A stretch of DNA of 64,000 bases from Alloascoidea africana (GCA_030581615.1 JAKTTT010000001.1:930001-994000); one strand, 5' to 3'; shown: positions 20,099 to 32,700, counted from the first letter of the stretch. Numbers and translations are program-made. The notes: generated by a model from the sequence alone, not told the origin.

Positions 20099-22088
20099 TC
20101 ATGTCAGAGCTCCACTTGTCATTTTGTTACTTTGCATAGAGCTTGAACAATATCCAATTCGTATACGGTAATTGTCACACGCAATCTAGGAAATTTACAT
20201 GTCTAGTACAAACCAGGCCGGTTTCATATGAAAGAAACTCCGCTACGAGGAGGTTGGAAAGTCTTTGCCCCACTTGAAATCAGTGATAAGAAACTTGGGA
20301 AGCGATAGATGTCATAAAATAGTTAAAAGGACCACAAACACAGAGTATAAAGTAACGGTTAAATGGCAGAACAGGTGTTGGTGCTTCTCCTCCCTTTTTT
20401 TTCTATTTCTCCTCGGTTCATATAGTATTTTTGAAGATGTGCCTCGGCGAGCCGTTCATACTTCAAGCCTAGAGAAGATTCATTCTAGGCAAGGTCTTGG
20501 CACTTTTCGGTAGGATTAGAAGATCACAGAACCCGTATGATCATGAAATGTGGAATGCGATTTTAATGACAGCAACGCTTGCTACACCTTTTTTTAGACA
20601 GTCGAAAGCAATGGTTTGCTCTATGTGGATGTTAAAAGATTAATGAGTTGGTAAAATCTCACTATTTCAAGGCGCTCCCATTATTCTCGGTGAGTGGAGG
20701 CCGATGTAGTCAGCCTTAAGCCTAATGCCACTTCTGCAAATTATAATCGAATAATTCATCCGGTATCCGAATTTGGCATCGGGTGCAGAAACATAGTCAT
20801 TCATCAAAACCAACAAGTCTTGCCTCTCAATGAAGTGTTATTGAAACTCTACTCTTTCACATTTTTAGCCATTGTATTTCTCTAGTTTTTACCAACTGGC
20901 TCTTGATGTTTACGTTGAAAATAAAAGCGGTATCTAATTGGCTCGAGTCATGTGTCTGTGACACAATTGCTGTCAACATATTGTTTAAAGCGCCGTATCA
21001 CGCAGGGCTAGAACTTGATACTCGTAAAACGGATGTACAAACACTCCGAAAACACCGGACAAAACGCCTTTTGCTACATGCTTCAAAAAACACAGAGAAG
21101 AGCTCGAATAAATGATTTATTCATTTTCCTTCCTCCTTGTAGTATCCTCGCCTTATCTAAACAAAAAATCAAACTAACTAGAGGCAAAGATAAAGTTAAG
21201 GAAGGACTTGCTTGGACAGTTGCTTACTTGAGGTACAATTGAGCCAATCAGCAGGGGCATGCTGATAGTAATTGACTTCCTTCGTAGTCAATTAACCTCG
21301 TAGGGAAGAATGATTAAGCTTGGGTTGGCAAGCAAGAACGATGGCAAAGTAAGCAAGAGAATGCATTTTAGCATTAAAGTCTGAGGACGGTTACAAGGAT
21401 CCAATCCTTACCAAAGTAAGACCTTTTCCATTCAAAACTGTGGAACGATGCTCTGATACTGAGACAAGTTGCCAAGATAGTGCGGGCTCTCAGGGCGAGG
21501 TCCAATCTTCTCTCATTAAGCATCAAGCATCATCCATTAGGTTGCACTGCACCTAGCCAAATGGTGATTCTGTTGAGAAGGTTGAACGATCTTTCTTGAA
21601 AAATGTTGGAAAAAACTAGTCTAACGTGTTCAGTTAAGCTTCGCTTATACCTGGGCGGAAACAAGCAAAAAAGAGATAGCCCACACCGCGATCACCAACG
21701 GGCGCCTCCGCCAGAAATGTTTCAAGAGAAGAAGGACTAGAATCGCAGAGTGCCTGTCTCCACCGTCCGCCCTTTTCTGCCTTGCCCTTCCCCTCTTGCC
21801 ATGGCGTGGTTGATTTATCTGGGGATCTCTAATTATTTTTCCCCTCTCCTTCTTAGCCCTGCATCCGCGTATATGCATGCATTTATCTCTTTTGTCTCTC
21901 TCATGCGTCGATTCTGGTGCCAGCATCAGTTCGGATTAATAGGAACAGGCCCCGGTACAAAACCTTGAGACGAAAAGTTTGTGCTGCCAAAATTTACGGA
22001 AAGCAACAGCCCTGTTCCAATGACATGAGTGAGCACATTCTTGGCCGTATAAATAACAATGCCACTTTTTTGAGAATAATAAAAGATC

Positions 22089-22107
22089 AAAAAAAAAAAA
22101 AAAAAAA
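22089..22107 (+). repeat. Poly-A run of 19
   Basis: An uninterrupted A19 lies about 290 bases before the start of the membrane-protein gene at 22398. In yeast promoters poly(dA:dT) tracts exclude nucleosomes, which may be its role here. Confidence 0.7.
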
Positions 22108-22397
22108 TAGAACTGGGAACCAGGAGAATGACTAAACTAGCGAGTGGGGTACTTGTTTGGCAACTAATGCTTAGAAGATCGGAAACGCTAAGCTTAATTT
22201 CGCACTAGCATGCCAGCATGTTTATATATTTACTCGCCATATCCTGGTCTTCTTCGGTTGTGCTGTTGAGATTTTTATTAATTTTTTTGCCATCCTTTCT
22301 TCCCCTTATATTCTTCTCTAGGCAACGTTTCGACAGAAGAAAAGGCTCTGACAATCCGGTTTCTAATCTAACATCAAGACTTTGAAAATATAACACA

Positions 22398-23720
22398 ATG
22401 GACAGTTCAATAGTTGAGCTTTTGATACCAGAGGGGGCAGCAATCGGTACTGGTAATACAAAACTTCCGGATCTGACAAAAAACTTTCTTCATTTGAATT
22501 CAACAAGCCAAATTCCAGCTCCTCTGATCAACTTGGCCAAAGCCATTAGTTTTGCGACATTTGGAGGATATCCCGACAATAAGGATCTGGCTCCTGCCGG
22601 TCTTTTTCTAGCCATTTTTACAATTTTCTTCTTGGCCCACTTGTACATTTTTATCAGAAATTTGTCGCGTGGTCATAAATTCTACTTGTCTCTCGGTTTT
22701 GCTTTCTACTGTCTTATGAATGTTGTAGGGTTTGCGCTACGGCTAAAATGGGCAAAGATTTTTATTAAAATCCCTATTGGAATTGCATCTACGATTTTGA
22801 TTATTATCTCTAGCATCTTGCTGGCTACACTAAACACAATTCTGGCACATCGAATCTTTACGTGGAAGCATCCAGAGGCAGGACAGTCAAAATGGTTCAA
22901 CTTTCTCATGAGCGCTATCTACTTTTTGGTCATTGCACTCATCGTCATGGCCATTTGCGCACAAGCTGTACCAAACTCGCACTTTTTGAGCCAAAAGAAC
23001 TTTGACATGTGTAAGAAAGTTGCTCGAGTGGCTGCTGTCTTTTCATGTCTGTACGCAGTTGTTGCTCTTTCTCTCATCATTTTAGCATTTGTCCTTCCTT
23101 CCGGAACTGTTTCTGGCCATTCCCCATTCAAGAAATGCGGTCAAGAAATGCCACATACTTACAGTCCTTATTGGATTGAGAGCTATAGTATCAAGTACTT
23201 TGTTCCCAAGGGTACAGTTAGACCAGTCTACCGCAACAACCCTCTGGCCAAGGCAATCCGTGTTATCAACTCTACAAAACTACCTGCAAGTGGAAGAGCA
23301 AACATTTTGCATCCAACCCCCAAAGATGGTCTTCAAATGAGAGTGTCTGTTATCATCGTGACAATTACTTCTCTTGTCATCTTGGTTGGATCACTCTTTA
23401 GATGCGTTTCCACATTCATTGACCATCAAGTAGGAGGATATGGAACTGAAATTCCAAAAGCCAGCTGGATTTTCGAACCTCATGTAATGTACATTGTCTA
23501 CCCAGCACTTCAGACTATTGTGAACGTTTTCTACCTGGTGTTCCGAGTCGATTTGAGATTTTATATCCCTGACATGGCGCTCAAGACTGATGGACCTGCA
23601 ACTGAAGAAACCAGTATCGAAGAAAAGCAGAGTCTAGAACATGCTAGAGCACAACCTAACGGAGTCGTTGGCAACCCAGAACAAAATGGTTCGAAATCAG
23701 ACTCTCTTTCAGCAAATTAA
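22398..23720 (+). CDS. Seven-pass-type integral membrane protein, DUF3112-like
   Basis: The 440-residue product has about seven hydrophobic segments. It begins with an extracellular-type N-terminus with potential N-glycosylation (HLNST). The core follows the pattern of the fungal DUF3112 family: a segment ending CLMNVVGFALRLKWA, then ILLATLNTILAHRIFTWKHP and FNFLMSAIYFLVIALIVMAI. Later come the loop RGNILHP-like (SGRANILHPTPKDGLQ), SLFRCVSTFIDHQ and a final segment ending VFYLVFRVDLRFYIPD. The C-terminal tail of about 50 residues is hydrophilic. DUF3112 proteins are best known from filamentous ascomycetes and have no established function. No intron is visible. Codon use resembles the other genes here, so recent transfer is not indicated. 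Confidence 0.75.
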   Translation: MDSSIVELLIPEGAAIGTGNTKLPDLTKNFLHLNSTSQIPAPLINLAKAISFATFGGYPDNKDLAPAGLFLAIFTIFFLAHLYIFIRNLSRGHKFYLSLGFAFYCLMNVVGFALRLKWAKIFIKIPIGIASTILIIISSILLATLNTILAHRIFTWKHPEAGQSKWFNFLMSAIYFLVIALIVMAICAQAVPNSHFLSQKNFDMCKKVARVAAVFSCLYAVVALSLIILAFVLPSGTVSGHSPFKKCGQEMPHTYSPYWIESYSIKYFVPKGTVRPVYRNNPLAKAIRVINSTKLPASGRANILHPTPKDGLQMRVSVIIVTITSLVILVGSLFRCVSTFIDHQVGGYGTEIPKASWIFEPHVMYIVYPALQTIVNVFYLVFRVDLRFYIPDMALKTDGPATEETSIEEKQSLEHARAQPNGVVGNPEQNGSKSDSLSAN

Positions 23721-24686
23721 CCCTGAAAAGAAGTTATGAATTGCTTTAGTTTACTTGGCTTGTAATTTGTTTTTCTCTGCTTTGGGAATCAACTGACGCA
23801 TAAGAAAATTCCAGAATCGAAAAAAAAATATCGAGAGCTAAAAAAGTAACGTACTATTACTGCTTTGGATTCCAACTATTGAACTAAACGTCTCTTTCAA
23901 TAGAGAAGTTTATCTTTTGTTTAGTTTAACGTAAGCTGTGCTTTGATCTGTTTTAATTTTTTGTGCTTTTCTTTGCTCCCTAGCTAAAGTAGTTGGAATT
24001 TTTGAGGCCCGTTTTAATTAATCAACACCTATTCATTTGTCAACTTGCAACAGGTTTAAGAACTATTCAAACTAGTCTTTTATGTAATCTCATTTTCCCT
24101 CTCATTCTTTCATAATAAAGTGTAATGTATTGTTGAGTGCGGCGTCCGGAGTCTGTAGACTAGCCTAATTACTTTTGCTTTTCACTCTCTTGTTTACCCA
24201 CATTACAACCGCCATTTGAGAGGAACATTTGGAAACTGGTGATGGAAGCCTCATTCAATGTAATGTTGCGCTTTTATCTGCTGCTATTGGAAAACAGGTG
24301 TAACATTCTGTTGCTCTTAAAAACAATTGCTACTCCTCTTTATATGAGCTCCAAATCACAACGCACGTAAACGCTTAATGACAAAAGCTCCTGAAGCTAG
24401 TGATTGCTAAGATAAGCTATTTGTAATTGTCTTCTAGATAAGCATGACCCTCTATACTGTTATGACCTCAATAAGACACTTTTGTACATCTATGACGATA
24501 GCAAAAGGAAAGAGGCTTGGTTTTGGTGGCCTAGTCTCCAAGAAATGATATTATTGCAACATGCAGGGACTATCTCCTCCAGCATGTTAAATCCCATTTC
24601 CAACTAAACATAACAAAAACCAACAGAAATTCCGTGAAACGTGATCGTTTAAAGCCGAATAGTTGATCCGAAGAAAACCTTCAAGG
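23721..24686. other. Intergenic region between convergent genes
   Basis: Nearly 1 kb of AT-rich sequence holds the 3' ends of the two flanking genes. No gene, RNA or repeat is recognised. Confidence 0.5.
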
Positions 24687-25345
24687 CTAGAGGCACTTAT
24701 AGTTTGAAGGCTTTTGAACTCTGGTTTCTTTCTGCTTGACATTCTTTTTTTTCGTACTGAGTTTGTTGCTGCTTCTAGGAACATTCATGAATTTTTTCGA
24801 CTCTTCAACTGCATCAAAATCAATAATGTACTTTCCATCTCCAAACTCATCGTCCTTCAGGTAGAAATCTTTAATGTTTTTCTGTGGGTATCTCGATTGA
24901 GCCTTAACACAATTTATAAAGCGAAATTCGGACTCGTCAGGCATATCAGTAAGCTTGTGTGGAAAGCCACAGTAATCGCATATAAACGATTTTGGGAGAA
25001 TATTTTTGTGGAGCGCCTTTTTTTCTTTGCTTTCTTTAATTTTCAGGGCCATAGCTTTCTCAGTTTCGATTTCCAGCAATTCAATGGTTTTCTTTTGATG
25101 CTCTTCATACGCTTTAACTTCATTTTCATATCGTCGGCTACTCATCTTATGTGGCGAATTATGGAATTCTTCAATTCGCTGATTTTGAATTTGTAGCCGT
25201 TTTTCAGCTGCTATTATAGTAGCCTCCTCCAGTTTTTTGTTTCTTTCTTGCCGTTCCAACTAGAGTAAGGGATTAGCTTCTGGTGATCAAGAGATGGGAA
25301 GACATTGCTTACCTTCTTCTGAATGGAGTCTCTAGATTTGCCCAT
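24687..25345 (-). CDS. Small coiled-coil protein with a CxxC...H...C cluster, two exons
   Basis: Exons 25313-25345 and 24687-25259 (complement) give 201 residues. The 53-nt intron (GTAAGC...TAG, branch-like GCTAATC) is phase 0. Exon 1 encodes MGKSRDSIQKK and continues as LERQERNKKLEEATII. The N-terminal half is a strongly charged helix (EKRLQIQNQRIEEFHNSPHK, then EHQKKTIELLEIETEKAMAL). The C-terminal half carries FICDYCGFPHKL with C105, C108 and H112, then C128, a possible metal-binding site, followed by KNIKDFYLKDDEFGDGKYII and a lysine-rich tail. I do not recognise the family. The intact frame, convincing intron and sensible start make it a real gene. It is the last supported gene before the desert. 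Confidence 0.78.
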
Positions 25346-25739
25346 ATTGTCTTAGATGCCGATAAGAAGATGATACTATAAAGTTGCTTGAAGGAGATTC
25401 ACACTCTGGGATGCTTATATAGCATGTGTTGGGGTGAGAGTCCTCTGCGTCGGTTCGACTCATAATGATATCGGCTGTTTCAAGGGCACGCCCGATACAT
25501 ACTGAAAAGTTTAGATATGAATGTTTTTTCTTGATCACTCATAGTAAGTCATCTGAGAGTGTTGAGCAACCATTTTGTTTTGTGCATGCCGATTTCTATG
25601 GCTAGTTATTCTGGAAGAAGTTTTGCTTTGCGTGTCACAAGTAGCACTCCGTTTTTTTGCTCCCATCTACCCTTATTGCTACTTCATTTAAACTTACACG
25701 CTCTTTCATAATTTAAAAAGTACATAGCTTCTATTATCC

Positions 25740-26010
25740 GACCAAGAAATACCTGTCAGCGGTGTTACCGGAGATAAGAGATGACTGGAAGCGTTGGCCG
25801 GCCTGTGAAAGAGGTGACCCAAAGGGCTGGCAGGTCCACGAGTCAGTCAGAGATAGGAGAAGAATAAATAAAAGAGTAGAAAGTAGGCTTTAAGGAAAAG
25901 AGGTGGTTTGGAGCCAAGCTTTGACCAAGTAGGACAACTAGTGCTGGCATCCACGTGGAGGTTTCCAATAGGAAATGCCATTATATCCAGCTTGCGGATG
26001 CTAGCAGTAA
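25740..26010. other. GC-richer ORF-free patch
   Basis: This 270-base patch (around GGCCGGCCTGTGAAAGAGG at about 25797) is richer in G than its flanks and lacks open frames. It resembles neither a gene nor a known repeat. A structured non-coding RNA or promoter relic is possible; I could not match it to RNase P, SRP RNA, U1, U2, U5 or U6 motifs. Confidence 0.2.
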
Positions 26011-28473
26011 ATACCAATGGTTGTAAAGAAATTTTTGCAAACTATATATTGTAGAGCTTTGGTTTAGACTATTAAGCTAGAATAAATGTTTGAATGATTT
26101 GCAATCTTTTATTCTTTAAGTTCTACAAGAGCTGTAATCTTGACAGCCGAACCATTAGATGTAGATACCATAGATACCTTTGCAGAAAAAAGCAATTTAA
26201 CGTCCTTAAACTCGCCTTGAAAGAGCATGATTGTAGATTGTGTGACTTCTTACAAGCACCTACTATTTAGGGCATATTGGTTGTGGTCAGGAGATGGAAT
26301 GAAGTCAGTGATAAATATATTTCTGAGTTCTCCCAAAAGTACGGGATAGTAGATAGCGTGGAAGTTGGTATTATCAATTTGAGCCTTTCCGATTGAAATC
26401 TGTATTCTCATCTCTTTGAAATTGAATTGGGAATCAATTATTGGCATTAAAGAGTGCCCACAACTCTTCTGGCCTGAAAATGTATTTTAATGATAGCACT
26501 TCCATCATTCTTCTCTGAATGATCAGGGACCATATTATGGTGAGGTGCTGAAATATTTGGGTGTCTGTTTGAGCTCACTTCATCTCTGTTAAGGCTGTAT
26601 CAAAGTTTGCTTAACGAAACAGGTCTTCAGAGTGTAATATTAGGATCATTGCCATGGAACTATGCTCAAGCATGGAGAGATTTGGCAAGATCAATAAAAC
26701 GGGGGGTTCATCTCTGTATTACGACTTCAGGACCAAGATATCACCAGCCCAATTGTGTATCCGAGCTCTAAATTTTTGCTGGGTTCAAAAGTTAGGCATC
26801 TATAGCGTATCACCGCAAGCCCTACGCCCCTAGTGTTGTTGGAGGAGAGGCAAGGAAAAGTTTTAACAGGGTATGCCTTGCACAACTTGAAATTCATACC
26901 AACTGAACGACTCCTAGGATCTGGTAACCAATATAGCCTATAGACCTAGTCATATTCTCCTATCTCAGTCTGTGGTAGAAAAGCCTGTCTACTTTATTTT
27001 CATAAAAGCATTTAACCCGTGTAAGCTTATGGTATACAGAAGTAAGGGCATTGGAGCGTGTATAATTTCCCCAGCCCTTTGAAATCCTATTTACTTCAAC
27101 AACGGCATGGCTACCACGAAGTCAGGAACTGTAACGAGACTTCCAGAATTACAACTTTGCACTGCTATTTGACTTTCATAAGGAATCACTCAAACATTTT
27201 TCCTTGCAAATTCCGCCTTTTGAGTTCAATCCTAATCACATACCCCCATCACAGCTCTTCAAACTCACCCCTTTTGTGTTTTTACAATGCAGTCGATTCC
27301 CAGACTTGATTTTATTCTTTTTTTCTTTATTTTTAGCTATTTCTAAAGCCGGTGTCAGATTGGGTACTTTAAGAAAAAACGGTTATACCCTTATCATTTA
27401 TGCCGACATATTTTTCCTGGTATTCTATTTTCTCCTCAAATGATCCCCAAAAAACAAAGATCCTTAGAAGAAGCACTTCATGGTTTCAATCTTATAGCTT
27501 TATTAATATTTTGGTTATGATTCTGTTGTTAATAGGATCAATTCTCTGGTGGCTGGTGTATTGCCCAAGAAAGGGATAATCGACCTCAGTAAGACTCCAT
27601 AAAATTTGCTTCAGGTAGAACGAAGGTCATTTTACTGTAAGATTTTAGAGCATATACAGACCAAATGTTCATAATAAACTTGAAAAATTCATCCTCTGAA
27701 AGATTTAATGGATTAGTTTTTTTTGCCGTAGAGAAAATAATCTTCAATAGTCAACAACACACTACTCCATGAACATGATGGAACTAGATTTAGTGTAAAT
27801 CTAGTACATTATACCCTTCATTTTCAATCCAATGGCAATTAAGTGTGTGGATATACAACTGGAATACTGACTATCCAATAAAATATTGCTCATTTTGGAT
27901 AACCGCGGAATAGTTAGATGAATATCAAATGTCTATGGTAAAGTAGCCTTCAACGTAGCGCGGGATAGTTCCTGTTTAATTTTCCATCGAGAATCATTTC
28001 CAAGATCTAAGATGGCGAAAAAAGAGAACCATCGGAAACAGGAGAAAATTAATGGAGAGTGTCTACAACATTCCACTCTACTTCTTTCGAAAGAGCTAAC
28101 CTAGCCTGATCTAAGCTTACATAAAGACCAGAATCTCGGACTCGGTTTGTGGCTCAAGCTCATAAGTATCAAAAACTTTTCTAACTTGCTTCTCAGTAAC
28201 TCCATCTTTGTGGGCTAGGTATTTATTCCATGACTGGCATTAGCAACTACGGGATCTGATAATGGAATTGTCCGTCAGCTCAACGTGACTATTATGCACT
28301 CAATCTTTTGTTCTGAACTAATGTAAATCATATTTGAAAAATGTTGCCAAGCTCGTATTATCTTTGTGTGAGTTGCTCTTGTGTTCTTTGTTGTGTAAAC
28401 AAGATTCGCTGGTTTCTTTGAACTCAGTTAAACCAAGATCTACTAAATTCAAATGGTGTATGATCTCTTGTTT

Positions 28474-28576
28474 CAATAAAACCGAATGGTTCCGCCCACC
28501 CTCCGTGTAAAGCATGTTTATTTTGAATAGTAATGGGTTGACATGTACGGATGGGCGGAACCATTTGGTTTTGTTG
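28474..28576. repeat. Imperfect inverted repeat (hairpin)
   Basis: The left arm (28474-28498) reads CAATAAAACCGAATGGTTCC then GCCCA. The right arm (28552-28576) is its reverse complement with 23 of 25 positions matching. Weaker pairing continues inward (CCGT/ACGG and CATG), leaving a short loop. A stem this good is not expected by chance. It has no flanking transposon gene, so a foldback element or a transcript hairpin are the options. Confidence 0.8.
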
Positions 28577-28600
28577 GGCATGAATCTTTGTAGGAGGGGG

Positions 28601-28999
28601 TCATACTGTTACGGGATCGATTCGTATTCTTTGGGTTTGGATCTCAGGATGGATCTCCAGAAACGAAGGTTTCTGGTGTGTGTGTGGGTTCAGATACGTG
28701 AGTTTTAGAAGTCTGAAGCATGCCAGTACCAAGACTAGTTTTTGGCTATCACCTTCGTGATCTTCCTCGGTACCACTCGCAGCTCCGGTAATCTTATCAT
28801 TGTGCTCAAGGGATTTTTGGAGGATAGTTAAGATGAGATCGATTTTTGACTCTAATTTATTCACCGTTCGTCGTTCTTTTGGGATCTTGAGTTGAGTTTG
28901 GCCCTTACTGGTTTTACTGTGTTTGGACGATAGGCTGGGACTGGTGCAGTTCTTCTCGTTCAGAATCTGACATTTTGTTGCTCTTTTAGAACTATCCAA
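28601..28999 (-). other. Longest open frame of the desert; weak resemblance to a transcription-factor linker region
   Basis: A 132-codon minus-strand frame, opened by TTG, encodes a basic Ser/Lys stretch followed by IPKERRTVNKLESKIDLILT and ILQKSLEHNDKITG. The last part resembles the coiled-coil segment that follows the Zn2Cys6 cluster in Gal4-type regulators, but no cysteine cluster precedes it. Length is within the range expected by chance. If real, it would be a gene fragment. Confidence 0.15.
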
Positions 29000-29748
29000 T
29001 TGTCCTTGGCCTTCTTAATATGACCTCTCTTGATTTGAAATAGAAGTGGCATTGCCGCTTACTTCGTCGCCTCTCTATATTGTGCTATACTCTTTTTAAG
29101 AGATAATGAGTTTATTAGAAAAGTTGTAACTTTATGCAAAATAATAAGAACTAAAATGGTGCGGGCTGATGATGTATAATTTTTGTTCTAACTAAAGCAC
29201 AAGATGTTAATCTTTGAGGGTTACTACTTTATGAGCAGCTCTGTGCTTCTCTTTTCCAATGAACGTGGCCGATTCAAGGTATTAAGGTGCTGATTAAAGT
29301 AGAGGACCTCCATTCAAACCAATCATTCCATATCCTTGATCCGTCAAGTGAAAATGGGAAGACTTCAAAACACAAAAGCGGCACACATGAGATTGGGATA
29401 TTTGAGTAGAATGAACAATCTTACTATTTTTCCCCATATCGCGTAGTCTTATAAAAAGCATGCTTAATCCAGCAACAAGACATCACAATGAATCAAAGTC
29501 AGTCTAGCCAACCTCTGTAAAGCCTACCAGCAAGTCAGAGTGATGTTGAACGACTTCAGATTGGGTTGGCCATTAAGAGCCCAGAGGAATGCTCATAGAA
29601 TTGAGAGCAGTAACTTTTCAAACTAAACGGGAAACTCGTCAAATGATGTATTACTATTGTTAGACAGGATAAGGCTGTCGAGGCGTCACTAAATCATTTG
29701 AATGATTGGTAAAGTTGTTTAGATTTTTGACCTTCTATTAAGTTAGTT

Positions 29749-29770
29749 AATAATAACAATAATAATAACA
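29749..29770 (+). repeat. AAT-rich microsatellite
   Basis: Imperfect repeats of AAT/AAC (TAATAACAATAATAATAACA) occur within otherwise unremarkable AT-rich sequence. Confidence 0.6.
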
Positions 29771-32700
29771 GAGGCAGAGAAAAGCCTTCCCTATGAAATA
29801 CTATGTGTTATTCACACTGATGAAATGGGTATAACTTCCACTACCGTGTTACCCATTAGTATTTCTGGAGACCCAAAAAGAAAGTGAATGACACAAAGTG
29901 GAGCTCATGCTATAATACAACTCTAGTCGAAGCAAAAATAAGGAGTGTTGATTCTCAACTAAGCTCCTTAATCAGCAAAAGTCCTTTAAAAAATAGAATT
30001 CTGAGGGTTTGTGGTGGAGTTCTCCAGTTCATAGGTCTGGCTGCGCCACTAGGATTTCGATAATAGTATGCTTACACAAGTGCGAATGTGGAAATCGACT
30101 AAACTCTATGATACCGACTGGTCATAGAATAGAGTTTAGAGCAGATAAAGGTGTATCTAAATTTTTATATGAAGATCTACAAACTGTTCACTAACTGTTC
30201 ACAAGTATATGTGTTTGAATATCAATTCCGCTCAAGTATGGAAGGCATTTACATAAAGGAATTACAGTAGAACACAACTAGTTAAGCATTATCCGATATA
30301 AGCCTCTTCCTGATACATGATCTGAAAATAATGGTTTGATTGATCTCTGTACCAGAGATATGATATTCTTCTTCCCAGTTTTGGAAAACACAGTCACTAA
30401 ATTGCACAAAACCCTAAATTCCAAAACGCTCGATATTTAGCTCTGTAGATGCTATCTGAAGTATACAGGTCCATTTGTTAAAACTACTCTCTCAGCATGT
30501 TTCGTGACGAATAAAAAGTTTGCTCTTCTGGGATATTGAATCTGACCCTTACCAAATCTGCAAAAGTATTATAAGGGATAGCTGAAACCAACAATAGATG
30601 CAACTTCAGTTTCTTATTGTTCTTTCCACGAGCGCCCATCTTTGAATATAGGGCTCGATGCAGCGTTGACTTACTAGTTTTAGATATATCTCGACCGGTT
30701 CAATGCTGCAACTTGATTTAGAACTGTAGTAATAATGAACATGAAAGCGGAGAAGTTATTGCAGGTACCAATTTGATTACTATGCTCCTTGACCATATAG
30801 TCAAATTGCTTATTGGCTGTCCAATACATTGGCCAACTAGTCAAAATTTGGGACTCAATATGATTACGTAGAATTCCAGTTACTTATGAAATTACATTTG
30901 AGAATCAATTTTCGGCCAGTATATTTTAAGATCAAAGAGGATCCCTAGTTTACAAAAATAAACGTGATCCTAAAGAATAGAATCTAATAAAACGTCTCTT
31001 AAATAGTTACCCACTTACCTATTGCCCTTGACACATTCCAAGACGATAGAGCAAGGAGTGGAACTTACAACAGATTCAGAATGAATCTGCGTGAAAGTTC
31101 AGTAAGAAGAAAGCTACAATAACTCTATTTGCCATATTCCTAAGTAACTATGAGACCCAAGCCCAGTTCCGGTTTCTAGTCTTTGTGGTGGTTTCAGGGG
31201 CCTATCAACAATGTCTTCCAAGTATTGAAGCTCTTCGAAAAGAAGTTTACCTGGTACAAACCACTTATGAGCAGTAGCTTTCACAGATGATGTGTCAGAA
31301 ATTTAAACTGCCGTAATTGGTCTGGAAACTCCTGAGACTATTTGGCTCTGCATTTTGTATGCCTAGAAAAAGCCACTGTATAACTCTCTCTTTGAAGACT
31401 CTGATAGCCACTTGCCGTTACATACTTCTGGCGTTCCATAATCGTTCTTTTCGTCTTTCATATTCTATTGTATGAGTTCATGCTATTTCTGGTGTTACTT
31501 CATATTTTAGTTAGATACAGTTGATAGCATTTCGCGCATAAAGTTGTTTCGATGATTATACCAATGTTTACATCGTAGAGTGAGTTCTTTTTGACAATTT
31601 CTTGAATTACACTTGTTCAGACCAGGATCTTGACATCAGACGTTTTGAGTAAGTTTATTGAGACTATGATTCTTATTTGCTTTTTGTTAGACTCAACTTT
31701 CATTTCTGGTGAACCGGAAAGATAAGGCAATCCTATCTGAGAGTAAAGTAAATGTCAGTTCACCAAGGAGAGTGAAAACAACATTAGACCACAAAAATTC
31801 TGGAAACTTATGAGGATCCATGACATATCCAGACAACAACAAAAAAGAATTCAGAAGATGCTTTTTAAAGATTAGTCTTTCGTTGGGATTAAAGGTTCGA
31901 TACTGTTACATTGGGAAGCCATGAAATATAGCACCGAGATAGAAAAGTAGTCATTTTGAAAGATTGTGTATCATTGAGTTTTTGATTGCCAGGGCCCTGG
32001 GAAGCAAGACATTTAATTTATAGGGGCCGCTAACGGGGCAGTCTAGAGAATAATGCTTACTGAAAGTTTCCAAAGCTCAAAGAATGACAATCAGAAAAGA
32101 AAGACCGATCAATTCTTCTATGGTGTTATCTTGGCATAACTTACTAGTGGTTCCAAATCGAGAATAATAATTAAGGCGAAGGTTATGAAAGGAAAGGAAA
32201 GTTTAGTTTGTGGAAAGCTATATGCCAGATTGTTTTTCAATCTAAGCCGTTGTTCCTGGGTCTTTAGTGCTTTGAGTAAACTGTCCAAGGTATGTGTTCA
32301 TCCTCCTCGTAGTGATTGAAAGTGAGAGAATTTCCTTCGATTGGTGATATCTTCAAAAACTAGAAAGTTTTCATGAAGAATAGATTTTTTGAACAAGCAA
32401 ATATTAATCACTCTACTGTTTGGAAACTTTAGTGTCGACCTACCTTAACAAGGGTTTCTGCTTCAGGACATGAAAATGGCGGATGATTGAGTTGAGGTTG
32501 CCAAAAGATCTTAGTGAAGATGGAGCAGAACGGTTGTAGTTCTTTCAAGATATCAACATTGTTGAAAACACCACAGGTCATTACAACCATGAAAAGATGT
32601 ATACTCTGGAATGAAATTACCTTTTATTTGAGAGCATTATTTGGGACAAGCTCATATAAACTTTCCATCATACTCAGGTACATGCATATTCACAGAATAA

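Larger units (their letters stand above)
15601..22397. other. 6.8-kb region with no certain gene
   Basis: Mostly AT-rich sequence without a supported gene. Notable items are a 116-codon minus-strand frame with one hydrophobic segment (16983-17333, IRFQLMKLTHLSVLLMFIHI...), a 96-codon plus frame (18372-18662), and a GC-richer block around 19.65-20.1 kb that is open in more than one frame (listed separately). The last 700 bases become GC-richer and include a 19-base A run; they probably contain the promoter of the gene at 22398. No tRNA, rRNA or transposon protein signature was found. Confidence 0.5.
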
